The position numbers and the translations under genes were made by a program. A DNA stretch of 53,257 bases from JBFFXF01 sp041569895. GTDB lineage: Bacteria; Planctomycetota; UBA8108; JACQVS01. The stretch lies in contig JBFFXF010000008.1 of the NCBI GenBank assembly GCA_041569895.1, positions 1-53,257 on the forward strand, given 5' to 3'. The notes under the pieces were generated by a model, which was given only the letters and a program-made list of their open reading frames with translations, was not told where the DNA came from and did not search any database. Positions 44,626 to 52,242 of the stretch are shown here, piece after piece. Numbering within the stretch: position 1 is the first letter of the stretch; each line of letters begins with the position of its first letter.

Positions 44626-44876
44626 TCGCGACGGCCGCGCGACGGGCGAAGCCGGAGAACATCATGACCGCTTTGCGACCCGTCGACGGAAACCCCCGGA
44701 ATGTCCAGGCTTCCGCGAGAGGTCCGCGACGAGCTCGCGGACGGCGTGAAGTTCCGAAAAAGTTGCGCGCCCTCCGCGCCGGCGGGCGCTACGGAGCGAG
44801 GGTCGCCAGCGGCCCCGAACCGCGTCGCGTGCTCCGAGCAGTGACCTGACGTCCTACTTTGGAGACCCCGGCGCGA
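44626..44876. other. Gap between the actin-like gene promoter and hemA end
   Basis: About 250 bases without a supported gene. A 47-codon plus-strand frame starting near 44701 (MSRLPREVRDELADG) is open, but has no convincing ribosome site or family. None of the hexamer repeats occur here. Confidence 0.5.
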
Positions 44877-46175
44877 TCACCCCTCGCGCCGCTCCTGCTC
44901 GCTGCGGTGCGGGATGCGCTCGGTGAGCACCTCGTGCACCATCGCGATGAACTCCCGGTCGGAGAGGCCGGGGTGGCGGCGGAGGTTCGCCGACGGGAAG
45001 TGGAGCAGCCGGTTCACCAGCCGTCGCGTCAGGCGGTCGAAGATGCGGAAGGTCTCCTCGTCCATCGAGTTCCGCAGCTGCTCGAGCTCCGCCTTCCGGA
45101 TGGCGTGGAATCGCTCCCGGAACCTGCGGATCGTCGGCTCGACGTCGAGCGCGCGGAACCAGTCGAGGAAGTTGCGCACCTCCGCGTCGACGATCGCCTC
45201 CGCGCGCGGGACCTCGTCGATCCGGCCGGAGACGTTGTTCTGGACGATCTCCGACAGGTCGTCGAGGTTCTTCACGAAGACCTCATCGATCGTGCCGCAC
45301 TGCTCCTCGAAGTCGCGCGGCATCGCCAGATCGACGACGAGCAGGGGGCGGTTGCCGCCGCGCCGCGAGCGCACCTCGCGCATCATGTCGTAGGTGACCA
45401 GCGGCTCGCGCGCCCCCGTCGAGGAGATCACCAGGTCGGACTCGAGCAGCACCTCGAGGATCTCGTCGAGACCGCGCACGCTGCCGCCGAACCGCACCGC
45501 GAGATCCTCCGCCCGCTGGCGCGTCCGGTTCATGACGGTCAGACGTCCGAACCGCGCCCCGACGAGGCTCTCGAGAGCGAGCACGGCGATCTCCCCGGCG
45601 CCGATCACGACAATGCGCACGTCGTCGAGGCTGCCGAAGATCTTGCGCGCGAGCTCGATCGCGGCGTAGCTTGCCGAGAGCGCGCCGTCACCGATCGCGG
45701 TCTCGTTCCGGGTCCGCTTGCCGGCCCGCAGCGCTCGCTCCCAGAGACGGTGCAGGATGCGTCCGGAGGTGCCCGCGTCGCGTGACCAGTCGAGGGAGCG
45801 CTTCAGCTGGCCGAGGATCTGGCTCTCGCCGAGGATCTGGCTCTCGAGCCCGCCGGCGACGCGGAAGAGGTGGCGCACCGCCTGCTCGCCGCCCAGGAGG
45901 GCGTAGTTTCGAGGCCGCTCGGTCGGCTCGAACGCGCGTGCCTCGGCGAGGAGGCCGGCGAAGCTCGCGCCGTCGACGGGGCAGCCGGGCGTCGACACCG
46001 CGTAGAGCTCGGTGCGGTTGCAGGTCGAGACCAGCAACGCCTCCTCCGCGCCGACTCGCTCCTTGATGAGTCGGAGGAACGCCGTGCCGCTCGGCCGGTC
46101 GAACGCGACGCGCTCGCGCACGGTGAGCGGCGTCACGGTGTGGTTCAGACTCAGCCCGACGATCTCCAGTTCCAT
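44877..46175 (-). CDS. hemA: Glutamyl-tRNA reductase
   Basis: The 432-residue product has the catalytic Cys in LLVSTCNRTELYAV (about 52), GGLESQILGESQILGQ, the NADPH fold VVIGAGEIAVLALE, and the C-terminal dimerisation helices (LDWFRALDVEPTIRRFRERF). It reduces glutamyl-tRNA to glutamate-1-semialdehyde, the first step of tetrapyrrole synthesis by the C5 route. Heme demand in this genome is high, as at least sixteen CxxCH sites are encoded nearby. The ATG at 46175 starts the conserved MELEIVGLSLNH; a GTG at 46217 is possible but has no ribosome site. It follows the hemX-like gene by 64 bases. Confidence 0.95.
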   Translation of the reverse strand: MELEIVGLSLNHTVTPLTVRERVAFDRPSGTAFLRLIKERVGAEEALLVSTCNRTELYAVSTPGCPVDGASFAGLLAEARAFEPTERPRNYALLGGEQAVRHLFRVAGGLESQILGESQILGQLKRSLDWSRDAGTSGRILHRLWERALRAGKRTRNETAIGDGALSASYAAIELARKIFGSLDDVRIVVIGAGEIAVLALESLVGARFGRLTVMNRTRQRAEDLAVRFGGSVRGLDEILEVLLESDLVISSTGAREPLVTYDMMREVRSRRGGNRPLLVVDLAMPRDFEEQCGTIDEVFVKNLDDLSEIVQNNVSGRIDEVPRAEAIVDAEVRNFLDWFRALDVEPTIRRFRERFHAIRKAELEQLRNSMDEETFRIFDRLTRRLVNRLLHFPSANLRRHPGLSDREFIAMVHEVLTERIPHRSEQERREG

Positions 46176-46239
46176 CGTCCCGGTCGATATGTCTCGGTCG
46201 CGCCGTGTCCTCGTCACGACGCTCGGTCAAGAGAGTGTC

Positions 46240-47061
46240 TCAGTCGTGAAATCCGTGCCGGAAAAGCCCCCAGAAGAAGACGCCCACGAGCATCAAGAAG
46301 CCGAGCAGCGTGGTGTAGGCGAGGCGCTTGCCGCCGAGCCCCAGGAACCTCCACGCGAGGAGACAGGCGCCGTAGAGGGCCCACATCACGAGCGTCACCA
46401 GCACGGCGGGCTCGACCAGCGTCAGCACGCCCGTCTCGCCCGCGCCCTGCGCCCAGAACCCCAGCACGAGCGAGCCCGTGAGCGCCACGAACGCGACCCA
46501 GGTCGACGAGTGGTTGAGGTCCGAGAGCGTCTCGAGCGAGGGCATCCGGCGATAGAAGAGCCCGAACTGGTCGCGCTTGATCGCGGTGTAGAGAAAGAGA
46601 TAGAGAAACCCGTAGACGCCGCACAGCGCCACTGCCGAGAACCCGATGACGGCGGCGACGACGTGCAGCGCCTGGGCGAGGTCGACCCGGGTGGTCGCTG
46701 GATCGGTCGCTCCCAGCATCGCCACCGCCGAGACCAGCGAGAGCAGGTAGGCCGGCGTGGTCGCGAAGACGCCCGTCGAGCGGTCGCCGATCCGCACCTC
46801 GACGACGAAGTAGGTGACATAGATCGAGAAGGCGACCACGGAGACCACCTCGGACCAGGTGCCGAGGGGACAGGCGCCGATCAGCGCGCTGCGCAGCAGG
46901 ATCGACAGCAGGTGGACACCGAGGCTGCCGACCAGGAGCGGCCGGGCCAGACGGCCCACCCCCTCCGCGACGCCGCGGGTGAAGATCCGCGCGTAGGCGA
47001 AGAGCAGCGCCGTCTGCACGGCGGTCAGGAGAATGAGACTGGCGTTGAAGGCGGTGTCCAT
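46240..47061 (-). CDS. hemX: HemX/CcsA-like membrane protein (cytochrome c assembly family)
   Basis: The 273-residue product has eight membrane segments. It carries the family's conserved histidines (LGVHLLSILLR, ALHVVAAVIGFSA, LSDLNHSSTW, LFRHGFHD) and LFYRRMPSLETLSDLN, which is diagnostic of the HemX/CcsA group. Lying directly upstream of hemA on the same strand is the classic HemX position. HemX affects HemA level in Bacillus; CcsA moves heme to apocytochromes. Either role suits this cytochrome-rich genome. The ATG at 47061 is chosen from the start of the first membrane segment. Three 13-base repeats lie seven bases upstream and an excellent TATAAT lies 76 bases upstream. Confidence 0.88.
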   Translation of the reverse strand: MDTAFNASLILLTAVQTALLFAYARIFTRGVAEGVGRLARPLLVGSLGVHLLSILLRSALIGACPLGTWSEVVSVVAFSIYVTYFVVEVRIGDRSTGVFATTPAYLLSLVSAVAMLGATDPATTRVDLAQALHVVAAVIGFSAVALCGVYGFLYLFLYTAIKRDQFGLFYRRMPSLETLSDLNHSSTWVAFVALTGSLVLGFWAQGAGETGVLTLVEPAVLVTLVMWALYGACLLAWRFLGLGGKRLAYTTLLGFLMLVGVFFWGLFRHGFHD

Positions 47062-47067
47062 CGGGCG

Positions 47068-47106
47068 GTATCCGTCGGCCGTATCCGTCGGCCGTATCCG
47101 TCGGGC
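47068..47106. repeat. Three tandem 13-bp repeats directly before the hemX-like start
   Basis: GTATCCGTCGGCC is repeated at 47068-47080 and 47081-47093, with a near copy (GTATCCGTCGGGC) at 47094-47106. The array ends six bases before the start codon on the minus strand, so it occupies the ribosome-binding region. Thirteen is not a multiple of three. Confidence 0.9.
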
Positions 47107-47136
47107 GCGCGTGGCGCTGCGAGGCACAGTATGGCC

Positions 47137-47159
47137 ATTATACTCGCGGGGGACGCGAG
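47137..47159 (-). promoter_or_regulatory. Promoter with -10 TATAAT and adjoining inverted repeat for hemX-hemA
   Basis: On the minus strand TATAAT (47142-47137) is a perfect -10 box. CTCGCG at 47143-47148 and CGCGAG at 47154-47159 form a perfect inverted repeat with a 5-base centre, lying in the spacer between -10 and -35. This suits an operator. The -35 is poor (TGCTGT-like). Confidence 0.5.
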
Positions 47160-47207
47160 ACAGCACCCGCGAGGGGCAATCGGGGTCATCGGGGACGAGG
47201 GCGGGCT

Positions 47208-48608
47208 TCAGCCGACGTCGAGGTCGACCTTGAGGTTGATCCCGAACTTCTCGATCCGATAGCGGATCTGGTCGCGATTGAGCCCGAGGAGCCGTCCGGC
47301 GCGCGTCTGGTTCCCCCCCGAGAGCTTCAGCGCCTGCCGGACGAGGTCCTCCTCCAGCCTCTCGAGCGAGAGGCCCCTGGGCGTCAGACGCACGGGGCTC
47401 TCGCCGCATCGCGACAAGCGCTCGTCCGCCTCATCGAGGATGTCGAGCGGCAGGTCGGCGAGGTCGATGATGTCGCCCGTCGTCAGGATCATGGCGCGCT
47501 CGATGCTGTTCTTCAGCTCGCGGACGTTGCCGGGCCAGCTGTACTCCTCGAGCCGCTTCATCAACGCGGGCGAGATCCCCTTGACTCGCTTCTTGAACTC
47601 CTGGTTGTACTCCTCGATGAAGGCCTCGACCAGCAGCGGAATGTCCCCCTTGCGGTCTCGCAGCGGCGGCACGTGGACCGGGATCACCTTGAGACGGAAA
47701 TAGAGATCCTCGCGGAACTTCTCCTCACGGACGAGCTTCTTGAGGTCCTTGTTGGTGGCGGCAATGATTCGCACGTCGACCGTGATGTCCTGGTTGCCGC
47801 CGACCCGGCGGAAGGTCTTCTCCTCCAGGAACCGCAGCAGCTTCGACTGGAGGTAGAGGGTCATGTCGCCGATCTCGTCGAGGAAAACCGTGCCCCCGTC
47901 GGCGTCCTCCATGAGGCCCTTCTTCTGCGAGCGAGCGTCCGTGAACGCGCCCTTCTCGTGCCCGAAGAGGATCGACTCGAGCAGCGTCTCGGGGATCGCC
48001 GTGCACGTGATGTTGACGTATGGCCTCTCCGCTCGCGCGCTGTTGTAGTGGATCGCCTTGGCGAGCACGTCCTTTCCGGTGCCGCTCTCCCCCTGGATGA
48101 GGATCGTCGTGTCTCCCGCGTCGATGACGCGCTTGACCAGCGCGAAGACCTTCTTCATCTCGGCCGAGTCGCCGATGACGCGGTCGAAGCTGAACTCGCG
48201 CGATTTCTCCTCCCGGTGCCGCTCGACGAAACGCTTCAGCCGGGTGTTCTCGAGGACCGACGCCACGCGGTGGATGATCTCCTGATTCTCGAACGGCTTC
48301 GCGATGTAGTCGGTGGCGCCGGCCCGGATCGCCGCGACGGCGTTCTCGAGCGTCGAGTGCGCCGTGATCATCACCACCGGAAGCTCCGGCCGCCGACGCT
48401 TCATCTCCTCGAGGAGCTCGAGGTCGCGGACGTCGGGCAGCCGGTAGTCGAGGAGGGCGATATCGAAGGAGCTCTCGTTTATCGCCTCGAGCGCCTCCTT
48501 GCCGCACGAGGCGGTGACGGCGCGGTAGCCCTCCTTCTGGAGACACTCCTGGAGCGTCCAGCGGATCAGCTTCTCGTCGTCGACGATGAGGACTTTTGCT
48601 GACGGCAT
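47208..48608 (-). CDS. NtrC-type sigma-54-dependent response regulator
   Basis: The 466-residue product has a receiver domain (residues 5-120; acid pair D10/D11, phosphorylation D54 in LLDYRLPD, Lys in IAKPFEN). A sigma-54 activator AAA+ domain follows (about 145-370; Walker A GESGTGKD, loop GAFTDA, Walker B GGTVFLDEIGD). A Fis-type helix-turn-helix ends it (GNQTRAGRLLGLNRDQIRYR). The sigma-54-contact loop reads GAFTDA in place of the usual GAFTGA. It would activate -24/-12 promoters when phosphorylated. No histidine kinase gene is in the window. It is transcribed away from the Usp/CBS genes, whose sigma-54 promoter lies in the shared spacer. Confidence 0.95.
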   Translation of the reverse strand: MPSAKVLIVDDEKLIRWTLQECLQKEGYRAVTASCGKEALEAINESSFDIALLDYRLPDVRDLELLEEMKRRRPELPVVMITAHSTLENAVAAIRAGATDYIAKPFENQEIIHRVASVLENTRLKRFVERHREEKSREFSFDRVIGDSAEMKKVFALVKRVIDAGDTTILIQGESGTGKDVLAKAIHYNSARAERPYVNITCTAIPETLLESILFGHEKGAFTDARSQKKGLMEDADGGTVFLDEIGDMTLYLQSKLLRFLEEKTFRRVGGNQDITVDVRIIAATNKDLKKLVREEKFREDLYFRLKVIPVHVPPLRDRKGDIPLLVEAFIEEYNQEFKKRVKGISPALMKRLEEYSWPGNVRELKNSIERAMILTTGDIIDLADLPLDILDEADERLSRCGESPVRLTPRGLSLERLEEDLVRQALKLSGGNQTRAGRLLGLNRDQIRYRIEKFGINLKVDLDVG

Positions 48609-48692
48609 TGTGCTGACGGCGCTGACGGCATCGGTTGGCCTTGCGCGCTCGCCCTCGGTCTGGTCGCTCCGCCCCGGCGGAGATGATCGACC

Positions 48693-48701
48693 ATTGTAGC
48701 A
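48693..48701 (-). promoter_or_regulatory. Extended -10 element (TGCTACAAT) for the NtrC-type gene
   Basis: On the minus strand GGATGC-TACAAT lies 85 bases before the start codon. It shares GATGCTAyAnT with the elements of the kinase and actin-like genes. Confidence 0.45.
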
Positions 48702-48844
48702 TCCCCTGTGCCACCGCCGCGGCCGCCTCCAGCCCCGGGCGCTTTCCGCGTCACGCCCGTGCGAGACGCAGAATTTTCCACATCTAGCGAGATTTTCCGG
48801 CTCCGGCGGCGTCTTTGGCGGGGTGAATCCCTCGTCCCCGGGGC

Positions 48845-48860
48845 TGGCCCGTCATTTGCG
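48845..48860 (+). promoter_or_regulatory. Sigma-54 promoter of the Usp-CBS-Usp genes
   Basis: TGGCCC-GTCAT-TTGCG matches TGGCAC-N5-TTGCA, with GG and GC ten bases apart. Start of transcription would be near 48871, 48 bases before the Usp ATG. Two direct repeats (GAATTTTCC at 48771-48779 and GATTTTCC at 48791-48798) lie 50-75 bases upstream, where an activator could bind. The activator gene itself is next door. Confidence 0.7.
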
Positions 48861-48918
48861 AGATAGTCCCCACGACCCGGCGCGACCGGCCCTGAATGCC
48901 AGACACCGGAGGTGAGCG

Positions 48919-49827
48919 ATGAAGATCACCAATATTCTCCTGACCACCGACTTCTCCGACGCGGCGAGGAAGGCCTACCCGGCCGCCATCGGCATCGCGG
49001 AGAAATTCGACGCCAAGATCCACCTCGTGCATGTCTCCGAGAGCGCGTCGCTCCTCTACATGGGCGGCTTCGGGGGCGGCGTCTCGCACGCCGACATCCT
49101 CAAGGATCTGCGCCGGCATCTCGCCGAGGAGTCGAAGCACGACATCTTCAAGGGGCGGGACCTCCAGACCCACCTGGTGACGGAGACGCACATCGTCGAC
49201 GGCCTGCGCCACTACGAGAAGGAGCACGGCGTCGACTTCGCGGTGATCTCCTCCCACGGGCGCACGGGCCTGACCTACGCGCTCCTCGGCAGCCAGGCCG
49301 AGAAGATCGTCCGCGGGCTGCAGTCCCCCGTGCTGACGTACCGCGTCGAGGGGGACGACGGCGGCGCGTTCCAGCCGCAGCGAGTGCTGGTGCCGTTCGA
49401 CTTCTCCGAGAACTCCCGGGCGGTGCTGCCGGCCGTGCGCTTCCTGGCGCAGACCTTCACGCCGGAGTTCACCTTTTACTTCGTGGTCGAGCCGATCTAT
49501 CCGTTCTTCGGCGAGGGTGGCCATGCCTCCTACGATCTGATCCGGCAGTCGATCGAGGAGGGGCCGAAACTCGCGCAGGTGAAGTTCTCCGAGCTGAAGC
49601 AGGAGGAGCTCGCCGGCGTCAACGCAACGCTCGAGTTCGGCGACGGCGCGGCCGCCACGGAGATCCTCGAGAAGGTCAAGCGCGACCAGCCGGACCTGGT
49701 CGTGATGTCGACGCACGGCTGGACGGGCTTCCGCCACTTCTTCCTCGGAAGCGTCGCCGAGACCGTCGTGCGCAAGGCGCCGGTCTCGGTTCTCACGGTG
49801 CGCGCGCCGGCCGGCAAGGACGACTGA
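48919..49827 (+). CDS. Tandem universal stress protein (two UspA domains)
   Basis: The 302-residue product has two UspA domains: 1-145 (ILLTTDFSDAARKAYPAA to SSHGRTGLTYALLGSQAEKI) and 155-295 (VLVPFDFSENSRAVLPAV to STHGWTGFRHFFLGSVAETV). Both keep the GxxG-(9)-GS ATP-binding pattern, so it is probably an ATP-binding Usp dimer in one chain. Usp proteins are made under energy or oxygen stress and often sense adenylates. GGAGG ends five bases before the ATG. A sigma-54 promoter lies 60 bases upstream. A large inverted repeat separates it from the CBS gene. Confidence 0.92.
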   Translation: MKITNILLTTDFSDAARKAYPAAIGIAEKFDAKIHLVHVSESASLLYMGGFGGGVSHADILKDLRRHLAEESKHDIFKGRDLQTHLVTETHIVDGLRHYEKEHGVDFAVISSHGRTGLTYALLGSQAEKIVRGLQSPVLTYRVEGDDGGAFQPQRVLVPFDFSENSRAVLPAVRFLAQTFTPEFTFYFVVEPIYPFFGEGGHASYDLIRQSIEEGPKLAQVKFSELKQEELAGVNATLEFGDGAAATEILEKVKRDQPDLVVMSTHGWTGFRHFFLGSVAETVVRKAPVSVLTVRAPAGKDD

Positions 49828-49898
49828 GCCGCAGCCGGCACCGACGGAAACGTGACACGGATGGAGGCGAGTCGAGAGGACTGGAGACCGGCTGCGGC
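49828..49898 (+). other. Long stem-loop between the Usp and CBS genes
   Basis: GCCGCAGCCGG (49828-49838) starts on the base after the Usp stop and pairs exactly with CCGGCTGCGGC (49888-49898), enclosing 49 bases. It could end part of the transcripts or set different mRNA levels for Usp and CBS. No T-run follows. Confidence 0.6.
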
Positions 49899-49925
49899 CG
49901 GAACGAGAGACAGGAGGGATGAGCC

Positions 49926-50423
49926 ATGGGAGCGAAAAACCACGTGACCGCCAGGAACGTCATGCAAGCAGAGGTGGTCAAGCTCCACTGCGACACGTCG
50001 ATCACGAGCGCCGTCGAGACGCTCGAGGAATACGCCATCAGCGGCGCGCCGGTCGTCGACGACGCCGACAACCTGATCGGCGTGATCTCGAGGAGCGACA
50101 TCGCCAGGACAGAGCACATCGCCGACGACGGCATCGACGTCCAGGCGACCCGTTACTACCGGCTCGATCCGCTCGATGATGAGGGCGACACCGTCTTCAG
50201 CCGGGATGACTACGACCCGGAGCTGCTCGACCGCCAGACCGTCGGCGACTGGATGACGCCGCGGATCATCTCCGTGGCCCCGGATGCTTCGTTGACCGAC
50301 GTCTGCGGCATCATGGTCAAGGAGGGAATCCATCGCGTGTTTGTCGTCGACGACGGCCGGCTGATCGGCGTGATATCGAGCTTCGACGTGGTCAAGCACC
50401 TCGCCGTGGTATCCCGGAACTGA
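49926..50423 (+). CDS. CBS-domain pair protein
   Basis: The 165-residue product has two CBS motifs: ARNVMQAEVVKLHCDTSIT to APVVDDADNLIGVISRSDI, and VGDWMTPRIISVAPDASLTD to FVVDDGRLIGVISSFDVV, joined by an acidic loop. Stand-alone CBS pairs bind adenine nucleotides (AMP, ATP, SAM or NAD) and sense energy state. The strong AGGAGGG site is just upstream of the ATG. It is flanked by Usp genes, which also bind ATP, so the cluster probably responds to cell energy charge. Confidence 0.92.
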   Translation: MGAKNHVTARNVMQAEVVKLHCDTSITSAVETLEEYAISGAPVVDDADNLIGVISRSDIARTEHIADDGIDVQATRYYRLDPLDDEGDTVFSRDDYDPELLDRQTVGDWMTPRIISVAPDASLTDVCGIMVKEGIHRVFVVDDGRLIGVISSFDVVKHLAVVSRN

Positions 50424-50474
50424 GACGCCGAACCGAGGTGCCGAGCTGATCCCGAGAAGCGAGGCGCTTCCGAA

Positions 50475-50900
50475 ATGCCGTTCGATCGCATCCTGATGCC
50501 GCTCGATTTCACGGAGAGCAACAGGCGCGCCGTCGAGATCGTCGCGGAGCTCATCCACGGGCGCTCGGCCCGCGTGGACGCGCTCCACGTGATCGAGACG
50601 GTGCGCGGCCTGCCGCGCGAGGAGCTCGCCGATTTCTACGACCGCCTCGAGTCATCGGCGCGCGAGCGCCTCGCCGCCATCGCGACCGACCTCTCCCGGA
50701 GCGACGAAACGGTCGAGGTCCGCGAGGAGATCGTCTACGGCCGGCGCGCGGAGGAGATCATCGCGCACGCGGAGAAGCACCGGAACGATCTGATCGTGCT
50801 CAGCTCCCACCCCCTCGACCGCGAGCGGCGGCGCCTGCCGGGGAGCATCAGCCACAAGGTGGCGCTCGTCGCTCGCTGCCCGGTGCTGCTCGTGCGGTAA
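50475..50900 (+). CDS. Universal stress protein, single UspA domain with altered ATP site
   Basis: The 141-residue product has the Usp N terminus (RILMPLDFTESNRRAVEIVA) and C terminus (VALVARCPVLLVR). The usual ATP motif GxxG-(9)-GS is replaced by SSHPLDRERRRLPGS, lacking the first glycines, so ATP binding may be lost or changed. It follows the CBS gene by 51 bases and is probably co-transcribed from the sigma-54 promoter. A composite repeat begins eight bases after its stop. Confidence 0.9.
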   Translation: MPFDRILMPLDFTESNRRAVEIVAELIHGRSARVDALHVIETVRGLPREELADFYDRLESSARERLAAIATDLSRSDETVEVREEIVYGRRAEEIIAHAEKHRNDLIVLSSHPLDRERRRLPGSISHKVALVARCPVLLVR

Positions 50901-50907
50901 GGCTTCC

Positions 50908-51083
50908 CGTCCCCGTTCCCGTCCCCGTCCCCGTCCCCGTTCCCGTCCCCGTCCCCGTGCCGGAGGCTCTGGTTGCGGAGTCCGATGACCGGGTCCGATG
51001 ACCGACTCCGACACCGATTCCGAGTCCGATTCCGAGTCCGATGACCGAGTCCGACTCCGTCTGTCTCTGTCATCAGTCTCGAA
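50908..51083. repeat. Composite repeat (CCCGTN then TCCGAN then CTCTGTC units)
   Basis: 50908-50961 is CCCGTC/CCCGTT; about 50979-51060 is TCCGAT/TCCGAC hexamers; about 51058-51083 is CTGTCTCTGTCATC. The last module is in the opposite sense to the first two, so this copy is rearranged. The rest of the 50901-51316 gap holds a sigma-54 promoter and the leader of the receiver gene. Confidence 0.88.
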
Positions 51084-51220
51084 TGATTCGGACTCCACCA
51101 CCACCCGCCGGAAGATTTCCGCGCCGTGAGGCAAATTTTCGGGAGTCGTCGCCGGGCAGGGCACGGGTCCCGGCCCACCAACGTCTTTTTTTACGGAGGT
51201 TTCCGACTCGGGGACCGGCA

Positions 51221-51236
51221 CGGCACCGCGTTTGCG
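51221..51236 (+). promoter_or_regulatory. Sigma-54 promoter of the receiver/glgC-remnant genes
   Basis: CGGCAC-CGCGT-TTGCG matches TGGCAC-N5-TTGCA at nine of eleven positions, with GG and GC ten bases apart. Start of transcription would be near 51247, 70 bases before the ATG at 51317. Confidence 0.65.
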
Positions 51237-51316
51237 ATCATCCCCTTGTCGGGGCGGCGGTGTCGCCGCGCCGGCACTCTGACGGACGCTTTTGGTGGAG
51301 GTGGGAGAGAGAAGCG

Positions 51317-51739
51317 ATGAAGCCGAGGCTCCTGATCGCGGACACCGACGAACGCTATCGAACGCTGGTGGAGCACGCGTTCCGCGCCGGGGGCTATGCG
51401 GTGACCGTCGCGGGGAGCAGCGACGAGGCGGTCCGTGCGGCGCGGGCAGTCCGGCCCGACGCCGTCGTGATCGACCTCAGGCTCCCCGCGGACGGCGGGG
51501 TCGAAACGATGCAACGCATCCGCGCTGCCGCGGGGCCGCTCCCCTTCGTGCTGCTCGCCGGCTGCGGTCTCAGCTGTGAGGGTTTCGGCGTGTGGAGCGC
51601 GGACGCGTGCGTCGTCAAGTCGGACGACCTCGGCGAGCTCGAGCGCGTGGTCGGTTCGCTGCTGGCGGGCGATCGTGACACGGCTGCATCGGGGAGCCCG
51701 GACACGGAGGGGCGGCCATGCTCCGGCAGGAACTTCTGA
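51317..51739 (+). CDS. Receiver-only response regulator-like protein
   Basis: The 140-residue product has a CheY-like fold: acid patch in LLIADTDERYRTLVE, probable phospho-Asp in AVVIDLRLPADGG, and the late Lys in CVVKSDDLGELERV. The usual Thr/Ser before the fourth strand's end is in a Cys-rich LLAGCGLSCEGFG, which is atypical. There is no output domain, so it would act by protein contact or as a phosphate sink. The ATG has a purine-rich GGAGGTGGGAGAGAG upstream. It overlaps the glgC remnant by 22 bases and follows a good sigma-54 promoter. Confidence 0.85.
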   Translation: MKPRLLIADTDERYRTLVEHAFRAGGYAVTVAGSSDEAVRAARAVRPDAVVIDLRLPADGGVETMQRIRAAAGPLPFVLLAGCGLSCEGFGVWSADACVVKSDDLGELERVVGSLLAGDRDTAASGSPDTEGRPCSGRNF

Positions 51740-52179
51740 CTCTGGTGCTCGCCGGTGGAGCGGGCGCCCGAATGCAGCCGTTGACGAACCAGCGGTGCAA
51801 GCCGGCGGTGCCGTTCGGCGGCACGTTCCGCATCATCGTGGAGGACGCCGCGGAGCTCGAGGGCTGCATCCTCTTCCCTGGCGCCCGTGTCAGCCACGGA
51901 GCACGGCTGCGCCACGTGATCGTCGAGGAGAACGTCACCGTCCCGCCGGGCCTGATCGTCGGCCACGGCGAGGCACACGACGACGCTCTGGCGCGGTCGC
52001 CGGGCGGCGTGTCCGTGATCACCGCGTCCGACACGCGACGAAAGAAGTCTTCACTTCCCGCGGGCGGGGGAGATCTCCCCGACTCCCTTCTGTCAGCATC
52101 CCCCGCCCGGTTTTTCCGCCCGCAGCGCCGAGCACGGGACTCGGTGAAAAGAGCTCGGGCGGCCCGCGTCGCGCACTGA
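51718..52179 (+). pseudogene. Internally deleted glucose-1-phosphate adenylyltransferase (GlgC) remnant
   Basis: The 153-residue frame begins with a correct GlgC N terminus (LTLVLAGGAGARMQPLTNQR, then CKPAVPFGGTFRI). It jumps straight to a GlgC C terminus (AAELEGCILFPGARVSHGA, RHVIVEENVTVPPGLIVGHG, GVSVIT), so about 300 central residues, including the sugar-phosphate site and most of the beta-helix, are missing without breaking the frame. The last 45 residues look like read-through. It keeps a strong ribosome site (GGAGGGG five bases before ATG) and overlaps the receiver gene. It cannot be a normal GlgC; it is a remnant or a small protein with a new use. Confidence 0.7.
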
Positions 52180-52199
52180 TCGCATACGATGCTCCGCTC

Positions 52200-52242
52200 G
52201 CGGGGAGGTCTGGCACCCAGCTGGGCTTCCCCGCTCTTTTTT
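52200..52242 (+). terminator. Intrinsic terminator after the glgC remnant
   Basis: GCGGGGAGG (52200-52208) pairs with CTTCCCCGC (52226-52234), with one G-U pair. An inner CCAGCTGG extends the structure and TCTTTTTT follows. It is the clearest rho-independent terminator in the window. Confidence 0.85.

Noticed and set aside
44701..44844. Small plus-strand frame of 47 codons (MSRLPREVRDELADG...)
   Set aside because: No good ribosome site, no family, and codon pattern like the surrounding non-coding sequence.
52212..52227. TGGCAC-CCAGC-TGGGC as a sigma-54 promoter
   Set aside because: The required GC at -12 is absent, and the string lies inside the stem of the intrinsic terminator.
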